DNA from: Dyella japonica A8
Lineage (GTDB): Bacteria; Pseudomonadota; Gammaproteobacteria; Xanthomonadales; Rhodanobacteraceae
Assembly (NCBI RefSeq): GCF_000725385.1
Contig: NZ_CP008884.1
Location: 3,162,001 to 3,226,000 of the forward strand
DNA: 64,000 bases
Direction: 5' to 3'
Shown here: positions 33,978 to 44,200 of the stretch, one piece after another
Position numbering within the stretch: position 1 is the first letter of the stretch
Layout: each line of letters starts with the position of its first letter
Made by a program: the position numbers and the translations under genes
The notes under the pieces: generated by a model
What the model saw: the letters and a program-made list of their open reading frames with translations, nothing else
What the model was told of the DNA's origin: nothing
The model's database searches: none

Positions 33978-35684
33978 TCAGAACGTCATGCCAAAACGCA
34001 CATACACGTGGTAACCCTTGCCATCGGACGCCTGCAACGAGCTGAGCGCCTTGGCGGCATCCACATGCATTTCAAAGTGATGGAAGCGCGGCAGGCGAAA
34101 CAGGAAGCCCGCACCGATATCGCTGACTTCCTGCGCTGTTACGCCATTGAGCCTGTTGCCACCCACGGACCAGCCCCTGGCATAATCGACGAAGGCCTCC
34201 AGCTCCAGCAGTTCGCGCCACGGCCGGGCGTAGAACGGCGACACCTTGTCGGCGAAGCCGGGCGCGTCGACGTGGTACTCCACCGAGGTGTAATAGCCGC
34301 GATCGCTCAGCACATCGGCAATCGGGTAGGCGCGCACGTTGTCCGGGCCGCCGATCACGAACTGTTCCATCGGCGTCAGCGCATCGTTGGTGTACTGGCC
34401 GGCGACCTTGAAATACAGGCGCTGCGTGCGGGTCAGGAATTGCAGGCGGGTATAGGCCAGCTTGCCGACCAGGAAGCTGCTGTCGTGCCCAGGGCTGACC
34501 AGGTCCACCTGTGACGGCGAACGGTCGCTGATCGACTGGCGCACGCTGGCCTGCAGCAGGTCGATACCATGCCAGCGCGTGTCGGTATGGTTCATCGAGA
34601 AGCCGAGCTCGGCCACGTCGAAGCGCTCGTCCGACATCAGTATCACGCTGCTGTTGAGCTTGGATTCCTCGCGGATCAGGCGAAACGTGCCCAGCGCTTG
34701 CAGGTTGGTATCGTTGACAAACTTCCAGTCGGCGCCGCCATACCACGTGGACGTGGGGCCATGTACGCGCAACGAAGCGAACACGCCATTGTCCACCTGC
34801 AGCTGGCTGCGCGTGGCGCCCACCACCACGGCCAGGCCGGGTACTGCGACGATGGGCGCGCGATAGCTCAGCGCGCCGAACAGGCTTTGCGCCGGCGCGA
34901 ACGCATAGTCGAGGTTGGCATTGAAGACGTCGCCATAGCCCAGCGGATTGTTCCACGCCACGCCCAGCTGCGCGCGATAGCGGCCGGTCACGTCGGTGCC
35001 GTAGTTGTTGGCGCCCACGGTGATCGCATAGGGGCGACGCTCTTCCTGCGTCACCATGACCAGGTCCGTCTCGCCGGTATGCTCGCCCGGCTGGAAAGTG
35101 GACGTGATCGCCACACCAGGCAGGTCGCGCGCATACAGCAGCGCGGTATCCACCTCGTCCTTCTGCAGCGGCTGGCCTTTGAGGCGTTCGGCCGGCGCGG
35201 CAATGATGTCCGTGCCGTAGCGCTTGGCGCCTTTCACCACGACCTTGCCGATGGTGCCCTCCAGCACCTGGATCTCGACGACCTGGTCAGCGCCGACGGA
35301 CTGCGCCGGCACGAAGGCCTGCGCCACGATGAAGCCGCTGGAGCGGTAACGCTTGGTAATGGCGTCGGCCACCTTCTCCAGCTGCGCAATGCTAAGCACC
35401 GCGTGGTCGTTCGTGCCGGCCAGCTGCCTGTACTGCTCATCGGCCAACGCCTGCATGCTCTCGGGCGTGATGTGTGCCGAGGCATGCTCGCCCACGCCCT
35501 TCACGCGGAAGCCGCGCACCGACATCGTTCCGGCACCCGCCTGCTCGCGGTCTTTGACCGGTGGCACGGCGTGTTCGCTGCTGCCTGGCGTCGGCGCTGC
35601 CGTCGTGGCTTCCATGTCCTGCGCATACGTTCGCCCGCTACCCATGGCCAAGGCCAGGGCAGCCGCAAGGCCTGCCATTCGCAC
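33978..35684 (-). CDS. TpsB outer-membrane transporter 2
   Basis: The partner pore of TpsA2, 568 aa. I take GTG 35684 because GAGGGG lies 8 bases upstream and the product starts VRMAGLAAALALAMGSGRTYAQ, a proper signal peptide; an ATG at 35834 would add 50 residues with no signal character and overlap the upstream gene. POTRA regions start near SVRGFRVKGVGEHASAHITPE and continue through SSGFIVAQAFVPAQSVGADQVVEIQVLEG, then the barrel, ending in Phe (VRFGMTF). It differs clearly from the first TpsB. The stop codon falls at the ribosome binding region of tpsA2, so the two are coupled. Confidence 0.88.
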   Translation of the reverse strand: MRMAGLAAALALAMGSGRTYAQDMEATTAAPTPGSSEHAVPPVKDREQAGAGTMSVRGFRVKGVGEHASAHITPESMQALADEQYRQLAGTNDHAVLSIAQLEKVADAITKRYRSSGFIVAQAFVPAQSVGADQVVEIQVLEGTIGKVVVKGAKRYGTDIIAAPAERLKGQPLQKDEVDTALLYARDLPGVAITSTFQPGEHTGETDLVMVTQEERRPYAITVGANNYGTDVTGRYRAQLGVAWNNPLGYGDVFNANLDYAFAPAQSLFGALSYRAPIVAVPGLAVVVGATRSQLQVDNGVFASLRVHGPTSTWYGGADWKFVNDTNLQALGTFRLIREESKLNSSVILMSDERFDVAELGFSMNHTDTRWHGIDLLQASVRQSISDRSPSQVDLVSPGHDSSFLVGKLAYTRLQFLTRTQRLYFKVAGQYTNDALTPMEQFVIGGPDNVRAYPIADVLSDRGYYTSVEYHVDAPGFADKVSPFYARPWRELLELEAFVDYARGWSVGGNRLNGVTAQEVSDIGAGFLFRLPRFHHFEMHVDAAKALSSLQASDGKGYHVYVRFGMTF

Positions 35685-35797
35685 GTTCGATTCCCCTCGA
35701 AAAAGACGCCTCGATCCCCCGATCGACGCCGCGATGACCGGCTCCCCCGGCCCATCGAATGCCGAACGATACATCATGCCGAGGCGGCCGAACCTGG

Positions 35798-36127
35798 TCA
35801 TGCGGCCAGCAGCCAATAGGCCAGCAGGAGGCACAGCACACCACAGGTCGCCCAGGCCCAGGTGCGTCCACTCATCAACCAGGGACGCGGGGGAAACATC
35901 GACGGCAACACATCCGCCTGCCCGGCGCCGCCGTAAGGCGAAGGCGGATCTTGCGGCTCCGGTACACGCATCGTGGTGCGGCGCGTGATGACACCATCGC
36001 CCCCATGCAGCGTACCCAGCAGCCGGCGGCGCCGCGCGCGGTATTCCTCGCGGTTGAGCCGGCCCAGCCGATGCGCTTCGTCCAGCGCACGCAGTCCTTC
36101 GTTGATGCCCTGCTCGCGCTCGCTCAT
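35798..36127 (-). CDS. Small tail-anchored protein with SHOCT-like segment
   Basis: A 109-aa protein. Its N-terminal part INEGLRALDEAHRLGRLNREEYRARRRRLLGTL looks like a SHOCT-type short helical domain. A Pro-rich middle follows, and the C-terminus is a membrane helix (TWAWATCGVLCLLLAYWLLAA) that reaches the end, so it is probably tail-anchored in the inner membrane with the N-terminus in the cytoplasm. The ATG at 36127 overlaps the ppkA stop in an ATGA, which shows tight coupling; an upstream ATG at 36214 inside ppkA is rejected. It may be a target or adaptor of the T6SS kinase, but that is inference. Confidence 0.75.
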   Translation of the reverse strand: MSEREQGINEGLRALDEAHRLGRLNREEYRARRRRLLGTLHGGDGVITRRTTMRVPEPQDPPSPYGGAGQADVLPSMFPPRPWLMSGRTWAWATCGVLCLLLAYWLLAA

Positions 36128-39100
36128 TTCAGCTCCCGGAGCACACGGAAGCCGACATCTTTCTGCGGGGCGCCGCTGTCCGCGCGCCGGGCCTCCACCG
36201 TGCAATCGGACCAATAGCTGTTGAAGCTGCCGCCGCGCACCAGGGTGGCCCCGTCATGGGTGACCCATTCCCACACGTTTCCCGACATGTTGATCAGCCC
36301 CCAGGGATTGGGCTCGCGCCCCCGCGCGGCCACGGGCGCGCCGGCCACATCGGAGCCGTTGGCCGTCGGTGGAATGCAATTGCTGTCTTCCGACTGCTTC
36401 CAGCTGCCGCCCGCCTGCGCGGCGTGCAACCACTCGGCATCGGTCGGCAATCGATAGGTGTAGCCGCTGCTGCTCGTGAGCCATGCCGCATAGGCCTTGG
36501 CCTGGCTCAGACTGATATTGCTCACGGGCAGGTTGCCGAGTTCGGCATCCTCCACGGTCATCGCGTGGCACTGTCCAGTGGCCGTGCAGTAGCGGTTGAA
36601 GTCGTTGACGGTGATCTCTGCGCGCGACAAGGCATAGGCCCCGCCGCTGCCCACGCCCGGCACCACGATCATGGCGGGGCCGCGCTTGCCGTCCAGCATG
36701 TCGAAACAGGCCTTGCCGGCGCCGACCAATGCCGGAACCCCGCAGGGATCCGGGCCGGCCGGCGTATTGGCATTGGATTTGGCTGCGGTTGCCGGCGCAG
36801 CCGTGGTGCCTGCCGCTGCCTTGGCTGCGGCCTGTGCTGCGGGGGCATTCGTCGCGACGGCGGCCGTTGGCGCCGCGGAGCTTGCCTCGGCGGGTGCCGC
36901 TGTCGATGCCTGCGCCGGCTTGCGCGCTTCCAGCCTGGCGGAGAACGAGCCTTGTGGCAGCTGGCCACGCTGCTTCAGGTCGGCTTCCAGGCCATCCAGC
37001 GCGGTGCTGTCGGTCTTGCGCAGGTCCGTCAGCTGCTTCTTCAGGCGATCGTAATCCGTGCCAGCCAGCGCGCTGGTGCCACCCTGCATGACTTCGGCGA
37101 CAAAGCCGTAGCGTTCGCGCGCACTGCGCAGGTCGGCACGATTGCCCAGTGCGCGTACGCCCTGCCCCGTGATATCCGCCGCAGCCTGGTAGCGGCCACG
37201 CTGGAACGCCTCCCTGGCCTGCCCGAGATAGGCGCTCGCCAGCAGTTGCGGGCCCTCGTTCACCAGGAAGGGATGGTTGCCCTGCAAGCTGCGCACGCGG
37301 TCCAGCGATTCTTGCGCCTTGGCCACGTCGTTGGCCGCCGCCGCACGGCGCATCGACTCGATGCGCGAATCGATCTCCGCCGCGACGCTGTCCTTGGCGA
37401 GCTGCGCCTCCATCTGCTGTTGCAGTCCATCCAGACGGCTGCGCTGCTCGAGCAGCCTGGGCGAACGCGGCGCGTACTGCAGGCCGAAGTTCACCCAGGC
37501 AAGCGTGCGTTGCACCTGCATCGGATCGGTGACGCGGGAGGCCTCGCCTGCCATCGCGTCACCCAGTGCGTCGAACAGTCGCTTCGTCTCCGCGGCGCTG
37601 TCGTTCTGCAGCGGGGTTGCCGCGCGGGTCACGGCGGCCTCCCAATCTGCGCTGGTGGCGGGCTTGGCTACGAGGCTGGCCAGCTCGCGGCGGGCATCCG
37701 GCAGGCTCTGCGCGCCGGGCGTGGCCTGGGCAGCGGCAGCGACCTGACGCAACGTCGCCGCCTGCTCGTCCGCAGCGAGCTGTGCGTCGCGTTGCTGCAA
37801 CCGGGCCGAGCCCGGGAACAGTCGCGTGGCGAGCTGCAGGCGTTGCTTCGCTTCGTCGAGCCGGTCGGCGGCCAGCGACTGGCTGATCGCGACGTCGTAT
37901 TTCAATTCCAGTTCGGCGTTCTTCAGTAGCGCACTGCCCGGGTCTACCGCGCGGATGCGCGTCAGGGTGGCCACGACGTTGTCAGGCTGGTTCTCGAAGA
38001 TTGCGCCGGCATCGATCTGCTTGCTCAGCTGCGTGTCCAGCGTGTTGAGCAATTCGTTGCGCTGCCGCTCCAGCTCGCCGCGCTTCATGTCCAGCGCTGG
38101 CGAATACAGGCGAAGCTGATCGCGCAAGGCCAGTACGCGTTGGGCGCCCGCATAGTCGAACCGTTTCTGCGCCGGTTGCCAATAGGCATCGATGCGGCTG
38201 AGCAAATAATTCTGGATGGCCTCACCCTGGTCGATGATGACGCGCTTGCGGTCGTCTTCATCCAGGCTCGACAGGGCCTGCATGGCCTGCACTTCGTTCG
38301 CGTAGCGCTGCTTGCCGGTGGCGGAGAAACTCGCGATCACCTTGGCCAGGTGGTGGCTGTGCATGTAGCGCGTCACGCCCCAGCCGCCTGCCATCAGCAG
38401 TACCAGTGCGAGCGATCCGCCGAGCACGTAGGGGCCCATACGCTCCTTCAGGCCCACCTCGCGCAAGCCCTCAATCAGGGCCTCGGCGCTCTTCAGGCGC
38501 TGGGCGCTGTTCAGCGCCACGCTATCGCACAGCGTCCGGTACTGGCGACGGGTCAGCCCCGGCACGGCGGGCGGCTTGCGCCCCTCCTTCAGTACCACCT
38601 CGGCGCTGACCTTGTCGAATGGATGCTTGCCCGTCAGCAGCTCGAAGCTCACGCAGCCCAGCGCGTAGATGTCATCGCTGGGAGACGGTTCGCCGCCGCG
38701 GATCATCTCCAGGCTGGCATAGGCCGGCGTCAATGCGCCCAGCGTGCCGGCATCGAACACGGTCTGTTCGCCGGCGGCATCTCCGGCGAACTTGCCTGCG
38801 CGGGCAATGCCGAAGTCGAACACCTTGGGCACGCCCTCGCGCGTCACCATCACGTTGCCGGGCTTGAAATCCGAGTGCACGATGCCCGCGGCATGCGCGC
38901 GCGCCAAAGCGCGCGCCATGCCCTCGATCAATGGCCGCGCCTTGGCCAGCGGCATGCCGTTGTACGCGCGCTCGCGGATCAGGCTCTTGAGGTCCGAGCC
39001 GTCGATGAACTCCATCGTCATGAAGACGATGGTTCGGTCCTTGTCAAAGTCGAATACGCGCACGATGTTGTCGTGCGCCAGCAGCTGCGAGCGGCGCGAT

Positions 39101-39798
39101 TCGCGCTGCAGCGCGATCAGGGAATCGGGATGACGACGGAATTCGTCATTCAACACTTTCACCGCGACGTACGGGTCGCGGTCGCGGGCTTCGACCTTGC
39201 GCTCGTCCTTCGCCAGGTAGACCACACCCATGCCGCCGCGACCCAGCTCGCGCTCCAGGTGAAAGCGACCCTTCAGCAACGAGCCCACGGTGACATAGTC
39301 GCCACCCTCCTTCGCCGCGATGCTTTCCCAGCTGCCGAGGCTGGACAGGCTGCTGGTCGTGCCGCGCGTCGAGGTATCACCCGGGGACGCGCCACCCGCC
39401 GGTGCCGCCGGCGCGTGCGGCTTGACCATGGTCATCTCGTCGTCCGGCGCCGGCTGTGCGGTCGGTTGCACCAAGGTCAACTCCGGATCGGGTGCTGGCG
39501 TTGCCGGCGGGGGCTTTGGCGTGACGGCAGGCATCACCACGGTGGCATCCGCATCCACCGGTGGCCGCGCGCCGATGATGCGCATCGCGCCCAGGCGGGC
39601 GATCATCGCAAGCACCACGTCCGCATCCAGCTGGCCGGCGTCGCGCATCTGCTCTAACTGCGCCACCTCCGCGCGGTAGTCGGCCTCGTCCAGCACGCCG
39701 CGCGTCTTGATCGCCTCGAGCAAGGCGGGCAACGCGATGCGGCCGGCGCGGAATTCATCCAGCAGCTCGTTCAGGGGAAGTGCGCGCGGCACGGCCAT
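36124..39798 (-). CDS. ppkA: T6SS Ser/Thr kinase PpkA with C-terminal FGE domain
   Basis: A 1224-aa protein kinase of the T6SS post-translational switch, paired with pppA. The N-terminal part (1-170) has a SHOCT-like helical pair and a Pro/Thr-rich linker. The kinase domain (about 172-430) shows GRGGMGVVYLA, VAVKV, the catalytic loop HSDFKPGN (Ser where most have Arg, so a non-RD kinase) and DFG. One membrane helix is at about 456-478, and a long helical region follows (about 480-930). An Ala-rich linker leads to a formylglycine-generating-enzyme-like domain (about 1036-1224, LPTDAEWLHAA, NPWGLINMSGNVWEW, RGGSF, GFRVLRE). ATG 39798 has GGAGG at 7 bases; ATG 39804 is too close to it. Probably senses a periplasmic signal. 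Confidence 0.92.
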   Translation of the reverse strand: MAVPRALPLNELLDEFRAGRIALPALLEAIKTRGVLDEADYRAEVAQLEQMRDAGQLDADVVLAMIARLGAMRIIGARPPVDADATVVMPAVTPKPPPATPAPDPELTLVQPTAQPAPDDEMTMVKPHAPAAPAGGASPGDTSTRGTTSSLSSLGSWESIAAKEGGDYVTVGSLLKGRFHLERELGRGGMGVVYLAKDERKVEARDRDPYVAVKVLNDEFRRHPDSLIALQRESRRSQLLAHDNIVRVFDFDKDRTIVFMTMEFIDGSDLKSLIRERAYNGMPLAKARPLIEGMARALARAHAAGIVHSDFKPGNVMVTREGVPKVFDFGIARAGKFAGDAAGEQTVFDAGTLGALTPAYASLEMIRGGEPSPSDDIYALGCVSFELLTGKHPFDKVSAEVVLKEGRKPPAVPGLTRRQYRTLCDSVALNSAQRLKSAEALIEGLREVGLKERMGPYVLGGSLALVLLMAGGWGVTRYMHSHHLAKVIASFSATGKQRYANEVQAMQALSSLDEDDRKRVIIDQGEAIQNYLLSRIDAYWQPAQKRFDYAGAQRVLALRDQLRLYSPALDMKRGELERQRNELLNTLDTQLSKQIDAGAIFENQPDNVVATLTRIRAVDPGSALLKNAELELKYDVAISQSLAADRLDEAKQRLQLATRLFPGSARLQQRDAQLAADEQAATLRQVAAAAQATPGAQSLPDARRELASLVAKPATSADWEAAVTRAATPLQNDSAAETKRLFDALGDAMAGEASRVTDPMQVQRTLAWVNFGLQYAPRSPRLLEQRSRLDGLQQQMEAQLAKDSVAAEIDSRIESMRRAAAANDVAKAQESLDRVRSLQGNHPFLVNEGPQLLASAYLGQAREAFQRGRYQAAADITGQGVRALGNRADLRSARERYGFVAEVMQGGTSALAGTDYDRLKKQLTDLRKTDSTALDGLEADLKQRGQLPQGSFSARLEARKPAQASTAAPAEASSAAPTAAVATNAPAAQAAAKAAAGTTAAPATAAKSNANTPAGPDPCGVPALVGAGKACFDMLDGKRGPAMIVVPGVGSGGAYALSRAEITVNDFNRYCTATGQCHAMTVEDAELGNLPVSNISLSQAKAYAAWLTSSSGYTYRLPTDAEWLHAAQAGGSWKQSEDSNCIPPTANGSDVAGAPVAARGREPNPWGLINMSGNVWEWVTHDGATLVRGGSFNSYWSDCTVEARRADSGAPQKDVGFRVLRELK

Positions 39799-39800
39799 GG

Positions 39801-40514
39801 TCATTCCTCCAGACGCACGATCACGGCGGAAACGTTGTCGCGCGCGGCCCGGCTCATGGCCAGGTCGAACAACCGGGCCACCAGGGCCTGGGGTTCCTGC
39901 ACGCGTCGACAGGCATCGTCCATTTCGTCGTCTGACATTTCCTTGTTGATACCGTCGGAACACAGTACGAACTGCGTGCCGGGTTGCGAGCCAGCCACCA
40001 CCCAGTCCACAAACAGTTGCGGCTCGGCACCGATGGCGCGGGTGAGTGCGCCGGGCGAAGGCCCGGGCGCGGCGTGGTGCAGTTGCGTCACGTCGTCCTT
40101 GACGCCATGCACGTGGTCGCGGGTGATCTGCCGCAACCGGCCGTTCTCATAACAGTAGGCGCGGCTGTCGCCGACCCAGCCGCACAGCATGTATTCCTCG
40201 CCGTACAACAGCACCACCACGGTGGAACCGATCAGGTCGACGCCGCGCGTGGCGGCCGATTGCAGCAGGTCGCCATTGATGCGCAGCAGCTCATCCTCGA
40301 CCGCCTCCATGAAATCGACGACGTTGCCCTGGCGGGGAAGCGCCGCGAGCCGCTCCACGATCATCGAGCTGGCATAGTCGCCGGCCGCGTGGCCGCCCAG
40401 GCCATCGGCCACGACCCATAGCCCCACCTCGTCGCGCAACAGGATCGCGTCCTCGTTGTGCGCCCGGACTTTGCCGGTGTCCGTGCGTCCGGCGGACTGG
40501 TAGCGCGTCATCAT
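39801..40514 (-). CDS. pppA: T6SS PP2C phosphatase PppA
   Basis: A 237-aa PPM/PP2C Ser/Thr phosphatase that opposes PpkA. Metal-binding motifs are present: RAHNEDA (about 18-24), WVVADGLGGHAAGDYAS (about 35-51), CSDGINKEMSD (about 190-200) and RDNVSAVIV near the end. ATG 40514 overlaps the tagF stop codon and is preceded by GGAGG at 7 bases; the longer frame to 41168 is an antisense-like extension through tagF and is not used. The ppkA start lies 3 bases after its end of coding. In Pseudomonas this pair tunes T6SS firing through phosphorylation of the Fha protein; an FHA gene is also present here. Confidence 0.94.
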   Translation of the reverse strand: MMTRYQSAGRTDTGKVRAHNEDAILLRDEVGLWVVADGLGGHAAGDYASSMIVERLAALPRQGNVVDFMEAVEDELLRINGDLLQSAATRGVDLIGSTVVVLLYGEEYMLCGWVGDSRAYCYENGRLRQITRDHVHGVKDDVTQLHHAAPGPSPGALTRAIGAEPQLFVDWVVAGSQPGTQFVLCSDGINKEMSDDEMDDACRRVQEPQALVARLFDLAMSRAARDNVSAVIVRLEE

Positions 40515-41260
40515 GAGCAGGCCTCCGATGGCTGCAGGACATCCGGCGAACGCCAGGCGGCGCCGGCATGAATGGCGTCGACGAAACCCGCAAAGGCCTC
40601 GGGCCGGGGCAGCCCGCGCGTGGCGAGCGCGCTGGCGGGCACGCGTGCACCGCCGCCGGACCACCACAGGCACCACGGCTGGGGCATGCCGCTGAGCTGC
40701 GACCACCAGCCAAGCAGCGTCCCCGTGGCGTCGGCGTGTCGCGGCAACGGGAAGCGCCAGTGGTCGGCGGTTGCCCAGTCCACTGCAAACGGAGGTTCGC
40801 GCGCGGGCACGGCCGTTTCGTCGGAAAGGTCCGCCAGTGCGCGTATCTGCGTGTCGAATGTGTCCACGCCCCATGCCGGATCGGTGCAGGCCGCCACACC
40901 CATGCGCTCGGCCTGCGCATACCAGCCATCGTCTTCGCGCCACGCACCCGCACCGGGCGCGTGGGCGATCCGCGTGGCGATCACCATCGGAAAGCAGCGC
41001 CCTACCCGGTCGGTCGACGGCAGCATCACGCCGGCGAACGCGCTCTCGCCGCAGAGGCCTGGCGGCAACACGAAACGCCACGGCGGCCCCGCCTGAAAGC
41101 AGCTCTTCCACCCGGGGCCGAGTGCATCGGGAAGCGCTGCCATGGCGTGCTCGAAATGGCGGTCCCACGCATCCACAAAGGCGGCCGGCAGACGGCGTTG
41201 CACAAAGTCACCCGCGCTGGGCAACTTGCCGAAGAACCCTGCTGCATCGGCATAGGTCAT
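40511..41260 (-). CDS. tagF: T6SS-associated protein TagF
   Basis: A 249-aa TagF (ImpM-like) protein. The N-terminal signature is clear: MTYADAAGFFGKLPSAGDFVQRRLP, then FVDAWDRHFEHAM and GWKSCFQAGPPWRFVLPPGLCGESAFAGVMLPSTDRVGRCFPMVIA, the usual core of the family. ATG 41260 is chosen because it starts at the conserved FGKLP region, 4 bp after the tssM stop. TagF proteins act as post-translational repressors of T6SS in other species, working through Fha. It sits between tssM and pppA, the expected operon place. Confidence 0.93.
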   Translation of the reverse strand: MTYADAAGFFGKLPSAGDFVQRRLPAAFVDAWDRHFEHAMAALPDALGPGWKSCFQAGPPWRFVLPPGLCGESAFAGVMLPSTDRVGRCFPMVIATRIAHAPGAGAWREDDGWYAQAERMGVAACTDPAWGVDTFDTQIRALADLSDETAVPAREPPFAVDWATADHWRFPLPRHADATGTLLGWWSQLSGMPQPWCLWWSGGGARVPASALATRGLPRPEAFAGFVDAIHAGAAWRSPDVLQPSEACS

Positions 41261-41264
41261 CGGC

Positions 41265-44200
41265 CTAGCCGCCACAGCGGAAACGCTGCACGTCGTCGTT
41301 GAGGAACGGGTTGCGCAGATTGCTGGCCTGGATGCCCAGCCTGGCGCCACGGCCACCGAAATCGAAGCCGGCGATGAAGCGCAGGTCCGACTGCTTCTGC
41401 AGTTTCGCGGCCTGGAGTGCGCGGAAGAAGGCCCAGTCGCCCTGGTAATCGAAACTGCTCAACAGGGTTCCGCTCGCGTCATAGGCAGCAATCGACACAT
41501 GCCCGGGCGTCGGGCCCGGCCACTTCATGGCCATGCTGGGCGCACCACCGGGCTGGTAGTCGTACTTCTGTCCGTCCACATCGACCACCAGTCGCGCGAT
41601 GCCGGCATCCAGCACGGGGGTGAGCACGGTGAAATCCACCTCGGGGAGATTGCCGCCGCGGAAGTACATCTGCTTGATGCGGTCGGCCGCCTGCACCTGT
41701 GCCAGCATGGCCGGCGAGCCGGTCACCACGCCCGGCGTGTTCTTCCAGCGCCAGGTCTTGCCGGTGGCGTCGATCAGCTTGTCCAGGTTCTGTTTGTAGA
41801 GCGTGTCGAAGCGACCGCCGTAGCCGAACATCTCGCCGAAGTTCTGCACCGGGATGTCGGTGCGGCTGTCCGGTGCGAACGGGTAGCGCCCGCGGATGAA
41901 GTCGCCGCAATCCTTGACCACCGTCTGCTGGAACTGGTCGTCCAGCGCGCCCTTGGCGCCCGAAGCCACCAGGGCTTCGCTTTTGCCGGTGAGCGAATCC
42001 ACCCAGCCGGATACCGGCGGCGGCAGTTGCGCGGCCTGCTGGCGCGCCAGCAGGAGTTGCGGATTGGGCTGGCTGGCGGCGCTGCTGAAATCCGTCATGG
42101 TCAGCATGGTCTTGCTGAGCTGATCCAGCGCGGTGAGCGTCTGGTCGATGGGTGCGGCCCCGGGCGCACCTTCGCTGAGTTTGTTGAGTGCTGCGAAGTG
42201 ATCGCTGATCGCCTGCCCCGGTTTGTCGGTCGCCGCTTCGGGCTTGCCGCCCGCCGCCTTGGCCAGCGTCGCCGCCAGCGCGTTGCTGGTGGCTTTTTTC
42301 TGGGCCGCGCCCGCTGCGGCAGCCACAGCCTTGTCAGCTGCGTCGGGCGGCGGCGTGCGCATCAGGTCGCTGGTGTTGTCACGCACCAGCTTCAGCAGCA
42401 GCTTCAGGGGCGAACTGGGGCCTGCCAACTTTGCCGCCAGGGCGCTGGCGGACGGCATGTCGCTCACCGGCTGCAATTGCAGGTCGGCCAACAGCGAGTC
42501 CCAGGCCTTGATGTAATCCTGCTCGTAGAGCGCCAGCACCTGCTGCGACAGGCGCGCACGCTGCATAGCGTCGATGGGCTGGGCGCCAAAGACCCAGTCA
42601 TCCTTGGCGAACCCCTGCACGGCCTTCTCGATGCCCTGGTTTGCCTCGTCCTCGAACGCAGCCTGCGTGTAGAGGGGCGGCAAGGGTTGCGACAAGAGTG
42701 TGCCGCTGCGGCGACGGAATACATTGCCGAGCAGGCCCAGCTCCTTGTCGAGCTGCAGCGGTGCGTGATCGCCGCCCTCGGCGGTAAGCAGCAGGTTGCC
42801 GTAGATCAGGCTGGCCAGATCGGCCGAACGCAAGGTGTTGCGGGCCTGCTCCACCAGGCTGTTGTCCAGCGTGATCGCGCGCAACCTGCCGGGGTCGTCC
42901 AGCAGTATCTGGAAGTGCCGTTCCAGCGTCTTCTGCAGTACGACGTCATCAGGAAAGACCCGCCGCCACTCCAGCTGGGTCAGCGCGGCCAGCTCATCGA
43001 CGTTGTCGTGCCTGGGCTGGCCCAGCATCAGATAGGCTTTGAGGTAGTAGTACAAGGCCTGCGGCTCGGAGGCGTGTGCCACCAGCCCCGCACGAAACTG
43101 GGCGGCCACGCCGGGCAGCAACAGCCCGTTGAGTTCGCGCACGTAGGCATCCTGCAGTTCGCTGCCGACCGCACGCCCCTGGTACAACCCAAAGCGCATC
43201 GACAGCGGTTCCTGTCCGCGATATTGCCGGGCGATATCCACGACACCCGACAGGGCTTCCAGGCGCTGCAGCGCCAAAGCGAAATAGGTTTTCTGGTCGT
43301 GCGCGCCGGACAGGTCGGCATGCTCCGGCAGATCCTTCAGCGCGGACTGCACTTGCGCGAGATAGCTGCTGTTGCGCGCGTAACTGCCGGCAAAGCCCAG
43401 CAGCAGGAGCAGCGTGGCGGCGACCACCGCCAGATAGCAGGCAGCCTGCAGCAACAGCTTGCGGCGCTCCAGTGCGGGATTGGTGCCGGCAAAGCCCGAC
43501 TCCTTGAACAGCACGCCCTTGAGCAGGCGCTCGACGAAGAACGTGCGGCTCTGCGCACCCGGCGCATGCACCTGCGATGCCTCCAGCCCGAAGGTGCGCG
43601 CCACCGCGCCCATCATGCGGTCGATCGGCGTGCCCTCCTGCGTGCCGGAGGTGAAATATGCGCCGCGCAGCAACAGTGGCGCACCATAGGCGTGCCCGCT
43701 GAACACCCCTTCCACGAACTGCCGCGCCACGTCGCCCAGGGCGCTGAACTGCTGCGGGAAGGCCAGTATGGCCGCACGCCGGGTGCGGTCGCGCTCGCCA
43801 TGCAGGCGATCCAGCAGTCGTGTGTTGAGTCGCTCCAGCAGCAGCCGGAATTCGTCGGCGAACTGGCGGGCGGCACTGCCGTCCATGGTCTTGCCGACCG
43901 GGAAGGACACTCCCCACACCTGGCTGCGCTGGTCCGGGTTGAGATCGTCGAAGTACTCGGTGAAGCCGGCGACGAGGTCGCACTTGGTGAACACCAGGTA
44001 CACCGGCACGCCGATGCGCAGATGCTCCACCAGTTCGTCCAGGCGACGGCGGATCAGGTGTACGTGCTCATCGCGGCTGGCCTCGTCCATAGTCAGCAGG
44101 TCGGACAGGCTCATGGTCACGATGACGCCGTTCACGGGGCGCCGCCGGCGGTAGCGACGCAGCAGCTTGAGGAATTCACTCCACGCCGACGCATCGGCGC

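Noticed and set aside
35685..35834. Upstream extension of tpsB2 to ATG 35834
   Set aside because: The extension has no signal peptide, overlaps the upstream gene, and GTG 35684 has a strong ribosome site and a proper signal sequence.
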